The notes: generated by a model not told the origin, from the letters alone. 52,636 nt of DNA from Flavobacterium sp. UBA6135 (GCF_002428305.1 NZ_DIVJ01000035.1:1-52636), one strand, 5' to 3'; counted from the stretch's first letter, positions 17,011 to 25,153 are shown. Numbers and translations are program-made.

Positions 17011-17215
17011 CATTAGTAACAAATAATCCAAAAAGTAAAAAGTGTAAAATCAAAAAACTAAAAAATTAAGAGAACTAAAAATCAAAAACTAAAAAAACGA
17101 AAAGAATCAATAGACTAAAATAATTAAAAAATCAATAATCGCCTCGGAAGTACACACAAAACCCCACCCACTCCCAAATCACCACCCATAGTTACAATTC
17201 CTAAAACACAATTCC

Positions 17216-17278
17216 CATTTGCGAGCGTGTAAATCTCGTTTGCTAAAGTGTAAATGCCATTTGCAAAGGTGTAAATCC
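17216..17278. repeat. Three 21-bp tandem repeats upstream of yqaE-like gene
   Basis: The units at 17216-17236, 17237-17257 and 17258-17278 share the frame CATTTGC-n6/7-GTGTAAAT with a few substitutions each. They end about 70 bp before the Pmp3-family start. They could be operator iterons or a simple slippage repeat; nothing in the sequence decides. Confidence 0.6.
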
Positions 17279-17349
17279 CTTTAGTCTTCGAAGGTTACTA
17301 AAAATTTGCTTTCTTTGTATGAATCAATCCATTAAAAACAGCATCCATC

Positions 17350-17556
17350 ATGCGTTACGTCATCGCCTTCTTCCTCCCCTGGCTATCTTTGATGCTTCAA
17401 GGTAAAATTTTGTCAGGTATCATCTGTTTGATTTTACAAATCACCATCATCGGTTGGGTTCCTGCCGTCATTTGGGCTTTTACCGCCTTAAATCGCATGT
17501 ATGCCGACAGAAGAACAAACAAGATTATTAAAGAGATGAAAGCTAGTAAGGGGTAG
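17350..17556 (+). CDS. YqaE/Pmp3-family membrane protein
   Basis: 68 residues with two transmembrane helices, the short hydrophobic hairpin of the YqaE/Pmp3 (UPF0057) family: R-Y-V-I-A-F-F-L-P-W-L-S, then G-I-I-C-L-I-L-Q, then G-W-V-P-A-V-I-W-A. Family members are small stress-induced membrane proteins affecting membrane potential in yeast and plants; the bacterial role is unclear. The basic C-terminal tail is usual. Own promoter likely (TTTCTTTG near 17310). Confidence 0.85.
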   Translation: MRYVIAFFLPWLSLMLQGKILSGIICLILQITIIGWVPAVIWAFTALNRMYADRRTNKIIKEMKASKG

Positions 17557-17615
17557 CTAGTCATTTTTGTTACCCATTTAATTCCTTACTTTTAGCACCT
17601 AAAACAAAACAACCC

Positions 17616-18644
17616 ATGATACGACTACTCTATCTTCATTTACTCTTACTGGTTCTCCCAGTTCAAGGCCAAACCGATTTTTCAAAAGGCACCTACACCA
17701 CACTCGATGGTGTTGCTACGGACGCCTATATCGCCTCCCGCAACTGGAACCAACCGTTTGAAAGCATTCAAGTAAAAACCAATTTGAACGATAGCCCCAT
17801 AACCATTGCAACCGAGCAATTGCAAAAATTGTTCGTTTCCCCCGAGCATCAATTTGTTCGCCAAAAGATATGGAAAGCCCCGGTTTGGGTACCCGATCAC
17901 ACGGAATTAAATTATACTAAAAATGAAGTCGTCTTTTTGAAACTCGTAGGTTATGGCAAAGTCAGTCTCTATACCTATTATGAAGGCACATCACAACGAA
18001 TCGTATACAAAGCCAAGACCAATCGCTTTATGGAATTTGTACCGCCAAATGGAACCGCTACCAAAACCGGAAAGCCTTTGGATTATAAAGACCAGATAAA
18101 AGCAGATTTTAACAGCTCCCTGTATCAGGAAAGCGATTTGAAACAACTCACCTATTCTCTACTAACCATTACCGAATTCGTTAGAAATTATAACAGTTAC
18201 ATCATGGATGATATCCAAGTGGCCCATTCTGAAGTGGTTCGTGCTGTAACCGTTCCAAGAGAGGATCATGACGAAGAAGCCAACTTTGAAGTGCCTTTTG
18301 TCGTGTTAGAAAAAAGTCCGGTGTATCCCGGTTGTGAAAAACTGGCCACTGAAGAAGAAGTCAGAATCTGTTTTAGCACCCAATTGGAAGCTCTTTTTGA
18401 CAAGCACTTTAAATATCCGAAAGAAGCAGCTCCGGAAGATAAAGACAAAAAAATGTTTCTGCAGTTTCTCATTGAGAAAGACGGTACTATTCAAATGAAA
18501 GCAATGCGGGTTGCCCATCCGTCTATTGAAGTGGAATTGCAACGTGTATTTGGGAAAATGCAAAAAGTAAAACCCGGCATGATGCGGAATAAAGCAGTTA
18601 CGGTGAATTATATGCAGGTGTTTAAGGTGAAGGAGAAAAAGTAG
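17616..18644 (+). CDS. Secreted protein with C-terminal TonB-C-like domain
   Basis: 342 residues. A signal peptide ends near V-Q-G-Q. The first about 220 residues form a domain I do not recognise. The C-terminal third begins V-P-F-V-V-L-E-K-S-P-V-Y-P-G-C-E, the typical lead-in of Bacteroidota TonB-C modules, and includes H-F-K-Y-P-K-E-A and L-I-E-K-D-G-T-I. There is no membrane anchor. It follows yqaE by 59 bp. Downstream (18645-18720) lie two copies of the GCTGAA palindrome family. Confidence 0.65.
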   Translation: MIRLLYLHLLLLVLPVQGQTDFSKGTYTTLDGVATDAYIASRNWNQPFESIQVKTNLNDSPITIATEQLQKLFVSPEHQFVRQKIWKAPVWVPDHTELNYTKNEVVFLKLVGYGKVSLYTYYEGTSQRIVYKAKTNRFMEFVPPNGTATKTGKPLDYKDQIKADFNSSLYQESDLKQLTYSLLTITEFVRNYNSYIMDDIQVAHSEVVRAVTVPREDHDEEANFEVPFVVLEKSPVYPGCEKLATEEEVRICFSTQLEALFDKHFKYPKEAAPEDKDKKMFLQFLIEKDGTIQMKAMRVAHPSIEVELQRVFGKMQKVKPGMMRNKAVTVNYMQVFKVKEKK

Positions 18645-18652
18645 GTTGAGCA

Positions 18653-18720
18653 GCTGAAACAAGTTCAGCATGACAGGTGGTGCTTAAGTGCAACAAGACC
18701 GAGTTTGGGTTCAGCAGGAC
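18653..18720. repeat. Short interspersed palindrome GCTGAA-n5-TTCAGC, copies 2 and 3 (partial)
   Basis: 18653-18670 is identical to 9241-9258. A partial copy, GTTCAGCAGGAC (18709-18720), matches 9251-9262. They form a hairpin just after the TonB-C gene and may act as its transcript end. Confidence 0.7.
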
Positions 18721-18829
18721 GGGGTAATGAACCTCATCTTGATAAGGTTGAAATCCTGTACTCTTCCCATAACAAAAGGTTGCGACAAACAACCAATTTC
18801 ATATAAAAATTACCAAAAAAGAAAGTTTA

Positions 18830-18872
18830 TGATAATTATCATTTACGCTTTCAATATAATTAAAGATATTTA
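18830..18872 (+). promoter_or_regulatory. FNR-type box and -7 element of the Crp/Fnr gene
   Basis: Palindrome TGATAATTATCA (18830-18841), then 23 bp, then GATATTTA (18865-18872) as a weak TAnnTTTG-like -7 element. A further CATCTTTA lies at about 18873-18880. The box centre falls about 41 bp upstream of the expected transcription start, a class II activator position. Since it precedes the Crp/Fnr gene itself, autoregulation is likely. Confidence 0.65.
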
Positions 18873-18893
18873 CATCTTTAATTGTTTCTTACT

Positions 18894-19490
18894 ATGCAAA
18901 TCGATTTGGATTTACTCTTCACTTGGGGGGCTGTAGCAAAAAAATACAAAAAAAATGACATCATTTTCTATGAAGATGACAGGGCTCTATTTTACTATCA
19001 AATCCTGGAAGGCTCCGTTAGGATGTACAATTCAAATGATGAGGGCAAAGAATTTACCCAAGGTGTTTTTTGTGAAGGTCGTAGTTTTGGAGAACCGCCT
19101 TTATTTATCAATGAAGTATATCCCACCACTGCAGTAGCCTCACAAGACAGTGTAATAATTAAACTGTCAAAAGATAAATTGATGCGTATTTTAGAAGAGT
19201 ATCCTACAGTGAAATTAGCATTTTTGGAATTGATGGCAAAACGCATTTATGACAAAACCATTTCGACCAAACAAATTATCAATCAAAAGCCGGAACATCG
19301 CATTAAATCCTTTTTAGAAAACTATAAAAAGCAAAACCAATTTTGTGTTGATGATAAAACGTACATTCCTTATACAAGGCAAGAAATTGCAGACTTTACC
19401 GGTTTACGGGTTGAAACGGTTATTCGCACACTTTCAGAAATGAATAAATCCAATAAGGTACGTATTGATAAACATAAATTATTTTTTTGA
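18894..19490 (+). CDS. Crp/Fnr-family transcriptional regulator
   Basis: About 198 residues from ATG 18894 (an in-frame TTG at 18882 is less likely). It has a cyclic-nucleotide-binding-type sensor domain (about 1-115, with E-G-S-V-R-M-Y and G-R-S-F-G-E-P-P), a dimer helix, and a winged helix: Y-T-R-Q-E-I-A-D-F-T-G-L-R-V-E-T-V-I-R. The V-E-T-x-x-R recognition helix is that of FNR-type TGA-readers. The N-terminal Fe-S cysteines of true FNR are missing, so a haem/NO-type sensor is more likely. The predicted targets, TGATnnnnATCA sites, stand before seven genes here, including its own. Its stop overlaps the next ATG (TGATG). Confidence 0.88.
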   Translation: MQIDLDLLFTWGAVAKKYKKNDIIFYEDDRALFYYQILEGSVRMYNSNDEGKEFTQGVFCEGRSFGEPPLFINEVYPTTAVASQDSVIIKLSKDKLMRILEEYPTVKLAFLELMAKRIYDKTISTKQIINQKPEHRIKSFLENYKKQNQFCVDDKTYIPYTRQEIADFTGLRVETVIRTLSEMNKSNKVRIDKHKLFF

Positions 19491-20704
19491 TGAAGTCCCT
19501 CTCGCTACTCCAATGGATAAAAATCACACTTTTCAGCTTATTTCTAGTGGCTCTCATGGGGCTTTTAATGCGGTATAAGATTGCTTTTGAATTGCCCTTT
19601 TTAGCTCAAAAGAACCTACAGCATGCCCACTCTCATTTTGCTTTTTCAGGATGGGTCACACAGCTCTTGATGGTTTTAATGGTTCGCTATTTATCGCAAT
19701 ACACCTCGGAAACAAAAATCAAAAAATACAACCACCTCTTTTGGGTCAACATTATTGTAGCCTACAGCATGCTCATTAGTTTTGTCATTCAAGGATATGG
19801 CTTTGTTTCTATTTTGTTTTCAACCCTCAGTATTTTTGTATTTGTCTGGTTTGCCTTTTGGTTTTATAAGGACGCTAAAGAAATTCCCTCCCATTCTTTA
19901 AGTAAAAAATGGTTTTTGCTATCCCTGTTTTTTGGGGTGCTTTCTTCCCTAGGCACCTTTGCTTTAGCGTATATGATGGCTACAAAAAATGTACCCCAAG
20001 ATTGGTATTTGTCTTCTATTTATTTCTATTTGCATTTTCAGTACAACGGCTGGTTTTGGTTTGCCTGCACCGGATTGTTTGTGAGTTTATTACAACCCAC
20101 CCTGAAATTGACCCGAGATAATACCTTTGCATATCGCCTTTTTGCTTGGAGTTGCCTTCCCGCCTATTTGTTGTCGGTTTTGTGGATGCAATTACCTGTT
20201 TGGGTGTATGGATTAGCTGTACTTGCGGCACTTGTACAAGTGTACGCCTGGTGGAAACTGGCATGGGCATCACTTGCTGTGTTCAAAACCAATCCCACCA
20301 TCACCCCATTTTTAAAAATAGTATTTCAAGGAATTGCTTTTTGTGTCACACTCAAACTACTCTTGCAGTTGGGTTCCGTTTTTCCTGTGGTAAGCCAATT
20401 GGCATTTGGCTTTAGACCGATTGTAATTGCCTATATGCATTTGGTTTTATTGGCCATCATTTCCGGTTTTTTATTGGCTTATCTCTATACGAATCATTTG
20501 GTATATCGCTCTGTTAAAACTCAATTCTTCTTATTCCTATTTACTATCGGTATTTTTTTAAACGAATTACTATTGGCACTTCAAGGTATTTTTTCTTTTG
20601 CTTATGTATTAATTCCGTATGCCAATGAGCTGCTTTTTGTAGTGGCTATTATTTTAGTAACCGGTATATTAGGGATTGTATATTTTAATCATAAAAAATA
20701 TTGA
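19490..20704 (+). CDS. Polytopic membrane protein resembling haem-copper oxidase subunit I
   Basis: 404 residues with about 11-12 transmembrane helices, translationally coupled to the Crp/Fnr gene. Histidines lie in a distinctive pattern: N-L-Q-H-A-H-S-H-F in helix 2, F-Y-L-H-F-Q-Y-N-G-W mid-protein, A-Y-M-H-L-V-L and T-N-H-L-V-Y-R late. The fold and helix count resemble NorB/CcoN-type proteins, but the His-His pair of the copper centre is not seen, so it is unlikely to be an oxidase or NO reductase as such. I recall it as a conserved uncharacterised Bacteroidota family. A haem-bearing role in NO or oxygen handling is inference from context. Confidence 0.6.
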   Translation: MKSLSLLQWIKITLFSLFLVALMGLLMRYKIAFELPFLAQKNLQHAHSHFAFSGWVTQLLMVLMVRYLSQYTSETKIKKYNHLFWVNIIVAYSMLISFVIQGYGFVSILFSTLSIFVFVWFAFWFYKDAKEIPSHSLSKKWFLLSLFFGVLSSLGTFALAYMMATKNVPQDWYLSSIYFYLHFQYNGWFWFACTGLFVSLLQPTLKLTRDNTFAYRLFAWSCLPAYLLSVLWMQLPVWVYGLAVLAALVQVYAWWKLAWASLAVFKTNPTITPFLKIVFQGIAFCVTLKLLLQLGSVFPVVSQLAFGFRPIVIAYMHLVLLAIISGFLLAYLYTNHLVYRSVKTQFFLFLFTIGIFLNELLLALQGIFSFAYVLIPYANELLFVVAIILVTGILGIVYFNHKKY

Positions 20705-20719
20705 AAAAGGCATTTCTTA

Positions 20720-20762
20720 TGATTACACTCATAAAATAGTTTTTACAAAACAAGGAACTTTG
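20720..20762 (+). promoter_or_regulatory. Imperfect FNR-type box and -7 element of the fasciclin gene
   Basis: TGATTACACTCA (20720-20731) matches TGATnnnnATCA at seven of eight positions. After exactly 23 bp comes GAACTTTG (20755-20762). The spacing equals that of the perfect sites elsewhere in the window, which supports a functional site despite the mismatch. Confidence 0.5.
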
Positions 20763-20789
20763 ATTCTGAAATTTTAAAGCACCCTAATT

Positions 20790-21344
20790 ATGAAAAAAAC
20801 AATTCAACTTCTCGTTTTAGCCGGTTGCATACTGGTGTTAAGTTGCAAGCAAAACAATGAAACTCCTCCAGCTGCCACATCAGAAAACGGTGTGGATTTA
20901 AGTGTTGGACAAGAAGGAGTTGTAGATGAAACGTCCAATCCGAATATTGTTCAAGTTGCCTCGGGCAGTAAAGATCACACCACCTTGGTTGCCGCTGTTA
21001 AAGCTGCAGGATTAGTCACTTCTTTGAGCAATGCAGGACCTTTTACCGTTTTTGCCCCTACTAATGCCGCTTTTGATCAACTTCCGGCAGGCACTGTTGA
21101 AGGTTTACTTAAACCCGAGAAAAAAGGCGATTTAGAAAATATTTTAGGGTACCACACCTATGTTGGTTCCCTAAAAACAGAATACATGCAAGACGGCCAA
21201 GAGTTTGATATGGTTTTTGGAGGAAAAGTTACCATTACAAAAGAGGGAGATAAAACGTTTGTTAATGGTTCAGAAATTGTAGCCAGCATCCCTACATCAA
21301 ATGGCATTATCCATGTGATTGGAGCGGTTTTACTGCCTAAATAA
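20790..21344 (+). CDS. Fasciclin-domain lipoprotein
   Basis: 184 residues. Lipoprotein signal with L-V-L-S-C (Cys19), a polar linker, then one fasciclin (FAS1) domain from about residue 52: T-L-V-A-A-V-K-A-A-G-L, F-T-V-F-A-P-T-N-A-A-F, and N-G-I-I-H-V-I-G-A-V-L-L. Single FAS1 lipoproteins are often found beside Bacteroidota denitrification genes, but their role is not known to me. An imperfect FNR-type box at the standard distance places it in the same putative regulon. A strong intrinsic terminator follows at 21375-21406. Confidence 0.9.
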   Translation: MKKTIQLLVLAGCILVLSCKQNNETPPAATSENGVDLSVGQEGVVDETSNPNIVQVASGSKDHTTLVAAVKAAGLVTSLSNAGPFTVFAPTNAAFDQLPAGTVEGLLKPEKKGDLENILGYHTYVGSLKTEYMQDGQEFDMVFGGKVTITKEGDKTFVNGSEIVASIPTSNGIIHVIGAVLLPK

Positions 21345-21374
21345 AAGTATTTTTTGTTTTAATTATTAATTCGG

Positions 21375-21406
21375 AAAAAGCGTGAACGGTCGTATTCACG
21401 CTTTTT
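21375..21406 (+). terminator. Intrinsic terminator after fasciclin gene
   Basis: AAAAAGCGTGAA (21375-21386) pairs perfectly with TTCACGCTTTTT (21395-21406) around an 8-nt loop, ending in a T run. It lies 30 bp after the fasciclin stop and isolates it from the next promoter at 21448. Confidence 0.85.
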
Positions 21407-21447
21407 CTATTACTGCCATTTATAATTTTGTTAAATATGAATGAACA

Positions 21448-21490
21448 TGATTAAAATCATATGTTACTCTTTATACAAAAAGCATCTTTG
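21448..21490 (+). promoter_or_regulatory. FNR-type box and -7 element of the 600-residue unknown gene
   Basis: TGATTAAAATCA (21448-21459), 23 bp, CATCTTTG (21483-21490). The site lies inside the reading frame if translation began at 21441, which argues that the real start is ATG 21516. Confidence 0.65.
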
Positions 21491-21515
21491 CGACTTTATA
21501 CTAAAACACCATTTA

Positions 21516-23318
21516 ATGACAACCCAACTTTCTACACATACGTTTCACATCCCTGTAATGGGATTAGCCTTTACTATTGACAGTCCGATTCGCGTAGCAC
21601 AATATGGCATCGATTCGGTTATTTCCATAGCAGATGATGAATTAATTGAAAAAATGAATGCCTTTTATGCTGAAAAATTCCAACTCCCTTATCAGGAGAT
21701 TTCAAAAAAAATGCAGGATTACAGGGCCAAAAGAATCACCTCCTATTTGAATTTGGTCGATTTAGTTGTAAAAGAAAAATTTGAACATTACAAAACAGAG
21801 TTAGCTCACAGCAAAGCTAAATTGGATCATTTTATGGCAATGCTCCCCACCAAATCAGAATTAAAAACCAAATTAACTACCTTTTTATCTGAGGGTGTCT
21901 TCTGCCCCACCCAAATAAAAAGCTTTTTAGAAAAAAATCTCTCGCCGGGAAGCATTGATGTCAATATTATGACCAAATTGGATAAAGATAATTTTGATGG
22001 AAAGGAACAATTGCCGGTTGAATTTAATGATGCCCACGCGGCTTTACGTGGGTTTGCCAACAGCACTGTTGCCTCTTCACTTGTTCTTTCTGCCGGAATG
22101 AATCCGCGGTTATTTAGTTATATGGAACAGTTTGATGTGTTTATTCCCTCAACGGAAGGAAAACGGAACAAAAAAATCACCTTAAAAGTGAGTGATTATC
22201 GCTCGGCTTTAATCCAAGGCAATTTATTGGCAAAAAAAGGAATCTGGGTTTCTGAATACCGAATAGAATCGGGATTAAATTGTGGCGGACATGCTTTTGC
22301 TACAGACGGCTTTTTGCTGGGTCCGATTTTAGAAGAATTCAAACAGAAGAAAACAGAATTACTACAATCTACTACCGATTTGCTCAACAAAGCTCTGTTG
22401 ACCAAAGGCAAAGCGGTACCGGAACAACCTTTACCCTTAAAAATCACAGTGCAAGGAGGCGTTGGAACAGCCGAAGAGCATCAGTTTTTATTGGATTATT
22501 ACGAGGTAGATTCCGTAGGTTGGGGTTCTCCCTTTTTATTGGTTCCCGAGGCCACCTCTTTAGATCAAGAAACCCGTGATTTGTTGGCAAATGCCAAAGA
22601 AGCCGATTTCTATTTAAGCAACATATCGCCTTTGGGAGTTCCGTTTAACACCTTAAAAGGAACTACCAACGACTTTTTTAAAACGCAACGTATCCAGGCA
22701 GCAAAAGCCGGGAGTTCGTGTCCTAAAAAGTTTTTGGCCTTGAGTAAGGAGTACGATCCAACGGGAAGTTGCACGGCTTCAAAAAAATACCAAGATATCA
22801 AATTAGCATTGTTGCAGGAACGTAAGAATGAAATCTCTGGCGAGCAATTTGAAAAAGAATTCCATCAAATTACCGAAAAATCGTGTCTATGTGTTGGTTT
22901 GGCCAATTCCAGTTATCTGGAAATGGACATTCCTATAAAAGGTCAGTCACAAGGCGTTGTGGTGTGTCCGGGGCCCAATTTAGCCTATTTTGACAAGGAA
23001 GTTTCGCTGCTTCAAATGGTGCAACACATTTACGGCACCACCAACGATTTAGTAGCCGCCAACCGTCCCCACTTTTTCATCAAAGAATTGTCGTTATATG
23101 TTGCTTATTATAATAAAGAAATTGCCGTTTTAGAAGCAGCGTCTGCTCAACAATTAAAAAAAGCAAATCAGTTCAGAATGAATTTATTGGATGGTATTCT
23201 TTACTATAAAAAGATGTTTGAAAGCACCCCTTACTTTAAAGCGATGCAAACTGCTATTTCTGAAGCATTAGACCGTTTTGAAACGGAATTGAAACTGGAA
23301 CAAGAAGTAGTCTATTAG
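21516..23318 (+). CDS. Conserved large protein of unknown function, possible flavin-barrel/Fe-S enzyme
   Basis: 600 residues from ATG 21516; longer starts would include the promoter. Soluble, no signal peptide. I recall homologues in other Bacteroidota but no known function. The start H-I-P-V-M-G-L-A-F-T-I-D-S-P-I and the later I-T-V-Q-G-G-V-G-T-A-E-E, S-V-G-W-G-S-P-F and S-P-L-G-V-P-F-N resemble FMN-binding TIM-barrel enzymes (glutamate synthase or nitronate monooxygenase type). Cysteines cluster late: S-S-C-P-K-K, G-S-C-T-A, S-C-L-C-V-G and V-V-V-C-P-G-P, a possible Fe-S site. The upstream FNR-type box suggests anaerobic or NO-linked expression. The enzyme class is inference; its reality as a gene is firm. 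Confidence 0.7.
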   Translation: MTTQLSTHTFHIPVMGLAFTIDSPIRVAQYGIDSVISIADDELIEKMNAFYAEKFQLPYQEISKKMQDYRAKRITSYLNLVDLVVKEKFEHYKTELAHSKAKLDHFMAMLPTKSELKTKLTTFLSEGVFCPTQIKSFLEKNLSPGSIDVNIMTKLDKDNFDGKEQLPVEFNDAHAALRGFANSTVASSLVLSAGMNPRLFSYMEQFDVFIPSTEGKRNKKITLKVSDYRSALIQGNLLAKKGIWVSEYRIESGLNCGGHAFATDGFLLGPILEEFKQKKTELLQSTTDLLNKALLTKGKAVPEQPLPLKITVQGGVGTAEEHQFLLDYYEVDSVGWGSPFLLVPEATSLDQETRDLLANAKEADFYLSNISPLGVPFNTLKGTTNDFFKTQRIQAAKAGSSCPKKFLALSKEYDPTGSCTASKKYQDIKLALLQERKNEISGEQFEKEFHQITEKSCLCVGLANSSYLEMDIPIKGQSQGVVVCPGPNLAYFDKEVSLLQMVQHIYGTTNDLVAANRPHFFIKELSLYVAYYNKEIAVLEAASAQQLKKANQFRMNLLDGILYYKKMFESTPYFKAMQTAISEALDRFETELKLEQEVVY

Positions 23319-23322
23319 AGGA

Positions 23323-23757
23323 TTATCGTTTTAGAAACGATTCCCCCGATTTTAAACCCAGTGCTAATTCTTCCAAATTGGTTGTTTCCAGCATTTGTCG
23401 CAAGTCATTGCGAATGGACATGAATTTGTCATGCAAGGGGCACGGATGCTTGGCATTGCATCTTTCCATGCCTAATCCGCAACCATTAAAGACAGCATCC
23501 CCATCAATCGCTTGAACGATATGGGCTAATTTTACCTTTGAAACGAACATTTTAGGAATAAAAAAACCACCATTCACACCTCTGACGGACTGAATGATAC
23601 TCTCTTTTGCCAATTTTTGAAGGATTTTTGCGGTAAAAGCTTCCGGGGAATCGATTTCCTTGGCAATGTCAACAAATCCTACTTTCACATCTTGAAGTGA
23701 ATTGGTAGCAATAAAAATTGCTGCCTTAATTGCATATTCACATGATTTTGAAAACAT
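23323..23757 (-). CDS. Rrf2-family regulator (NsrR/IscR-like)
   Basis: 144 residues. N-terminal winged helix (S-C-E-Y-A-I-K-A-A-I-F, then V-R-G-V-N-G-G-F) and a three-cysteine loop C-G-L-G-M-E-R-C-N-A-K-H-P-C (C-x6-C-x5-C), the Fe-S ligand arrangement of the family. NsrR-type members sense NO through this cluster. Neighbouring ric and the nitrogen-oxide genes make an NO sensor the best guess. Its 3' end meets the 600-residue gene's 3' end with only 4 bp between. A 7-bp stem at 23325-23341 may help end transcripts. Confidence 0.88.
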   Translation of the reverse strand: MFSKSCEYAIKAAIFIATNSLQDVKVGFVDIAKEIDSPEAFTAKILQKLAKESIIQSVRGVNGGFFIPKMFVSKVKLAHIVQAIDGDAVFNGCGLGMERCNAKHPCPLHDKFMSIRNDLRQMLETTNLEELALGLKSGESFLKR

Positions 23758-23816
23758 AGCTTTGTTTTTTTGTGCAATATTAACTATTTAACAGCAAATA
23801 ATTTGAACAAATATAA

Positions 23817-24257
23817 TTATTGAAAATAATAAAAAAAGTCTTCCAAGTACATTTTCAAATCAGCGGTATTTTTGATGGTAACCTCCTCTTCAAGATTATC
23901 AATTCTTGTTTTTAACGGAAGTAGGTAATTGTGTAGTTGGTCATGGGCTTCACCGGTCATCGTGCATTTTTTAAAAATCATTGCAAATTCGGCTTTTAAA
24001 TCAGCAATTAACTTTTCAGCATCGCCATTCTGAATAGTAAAATCATCCATTAGGTGTTGCATGTTTTTAATACCTTGTACCGTTGCGTCATTAGCTTCCC
24101 ACAACCTACCGTTATTTAGAGTGACAGGCGGGAATTGAAAATCGTCTTCTTGTGCTACTTCCGGTTTTTCAGTGTTTTCCGGTTGTTTTTCTTTTTGTTG
24201 ACACGATAACAATCCTACTAAACCTAGCATTATTAACCATTTATAACTTGTTTTCAT
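23817..24257 (-). CDS. Small helical lipoprotein of unknown function
   Basis: About 146 residues from ATG 24257, chosen because it gives a clean lipoprotein signal (G-L-L-S-C-Q-Q). A Glu/Pro-rich linker is followed by a helical domain with conserved-looking F-K-K-C-T-M-T-G-E-A-H-D-Q-L-H-N-Y-L. The Cys, Met and His residues there could bind haem or metal. It lies 77 bp after ric on the same strand, with a small hairpin between, so it may be co-transcribed. Probably periplasmic or outer-membrane facing. No family name is known to me. Confidence 0.6.
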   Translation of the reverse strand: MKTSYKWLIMLGLVGLLSCQQKEKQPENTEKPEVAQEDDFQFPPVTLNNGRLWEANDATVQGIKNMQHLMDDFTIQNGDAEKLIADLKAEFAMIFKKCTMTGEAHDQLHNYLLPLKTRIDNLEEEVTIKNTADLKMYLEDFFYYFQ

Positions 24258-24334
24258 GTTGTTTACATTTTTTAAATTGAAAAATGACTGCCTTAAAAAG
24301 GCAGCCAAATTTCGTATCTTGGCATTGGATTTTG

Positions 24335-25060
24335 TTATTGCAATTGCGATTGAAGTGCTATAGCTTTTGGAAACAAAATGTTATTCTCCAAATGGATATG
24401 CTTGTGCAAATCTTGCTCAAACTCTTTCAACAGTTGAAAGGTTACTCTGTAAGTTGTACAAGCATCTTCGGGAGGTGCGAATCCATCTGTGAGCGTAGCT
24501 ATAGTAGCAAAACGATCTCCTTCTACAGTATGTTCGTCTTTCATCATAGCAATTGGATTTTCAACCGTGCCAAAATGGGGTTGTTCAATGGTTAGCTTTT
24601 CATTTTGGGCTTTTACCATTTTTTGAATAAAAGGAAAAAGGATCAATTCCTCTTTTTTCATGTGTTGTGTTAAATCGCCGGCAGAGGATCGAAATAAATC
24701 ATAAATATCATGCAATTCCGGATGGCGACCACCATGCACTTTACATAATTTTTCTAAAAATTGAAGCAGTACCGGAATCTGTTCTTCCACATAGCGATGG
24801 TGTGTTTTTTCAATGTAAGAAATCAACAAATCCAATGGCCATGTTTTAAAATCTATTGCATTATCCAATGGTTTCTGCATCACGGTATCCAATTCATTTT
24901 GAATCTGTTCCTTTGAGAAACCTTTTTTCTCACAGGCTTCCTGAAGGGTTCTATGTCCCTTACAACAAAAATCAATACCATGTTTTCCAAAAACGGATGC
25001 GGCTCTGTAATCTTGGGCTACCATTTCTCCTATAGTAGTTTCGGGTGTCATTGTAATCAT
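24335..25060 (-). CDS. ric: Iron-sulfur cluster repair di-iron protein
   Basis: 241 residues, standard for Ric/YtfE/ScdA. The N-terminal DUF542 domain has G-I-D-F-C-C-K-G with the family Cys-Cys. The C-terminal hemerythrin-like domain has the di-iron His/Glu set (H-H-R-Y-V-E-E, H-P-E-L-H-D, M-K-K-E-E, K-D-E-H, H-K-H-I-H-L-E-N-N). The protein repairs or protects Fe-S clusters under NO and oxidative stress. An FNR-like box at 25114 with the standard 23-bp spacing stands before it. Confidence 0.95.
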   Translation of the reverse strand: MITMTPETTIGEMVAQDYRAASVFGKHGIDFCCKGHRTLQEACEKKGFSKEQIQNELDTVMQKPLDNAIDFKTWPLDLLISYIEKTHHRYVEEQIPVLLQFLEKLCKVHGGRHPELHDIYDLFRSSAGDLTQHMKKEELILFPFIQKMVKAQNEKLTIEQPHFGTVENPIAMMKDEHTVEGDRFATIATLTDGFAPPEDACTTYRVTFQLLKEFEQDLHKHIHLENNILFPKAIALQSQLQ

Positions 25061-25082
25061 AACTTTAAGTTTAATAATGATA

Positions 25083-25125
25083 CAATAGTACGGTGAAACT
25101 TTACCTTATAGTATGACCCTAATCA
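25083..25125 (-). promoter_or_regulatory. FNR-like box and -7 element of ric
   Basis: On the minus strand, TGATTAGGGTCA (25114-25125, one mismatch to TGATnnnnATCA), then 23 bp, then TACTATTG (25083-25090). Confidence 0.6.
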
Positions 25126-25153
25126 TAAAGGTGTTTATTTGTGATTCTTTTAA

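Noticed and set aside
18688..18936. Plus-strand frame of 82 codons before the Crp/Fnr gene
   Set aside because: It covers the palindromic repeat and the FNR-box promoter and has no protein-like features.
19490..20704. Calling the membrane protein NorB (nitric oxide reductase)
   Set aside because: Helix count fits, but the catalytic His-His pair and the six conserved histidines of NorB are not found.
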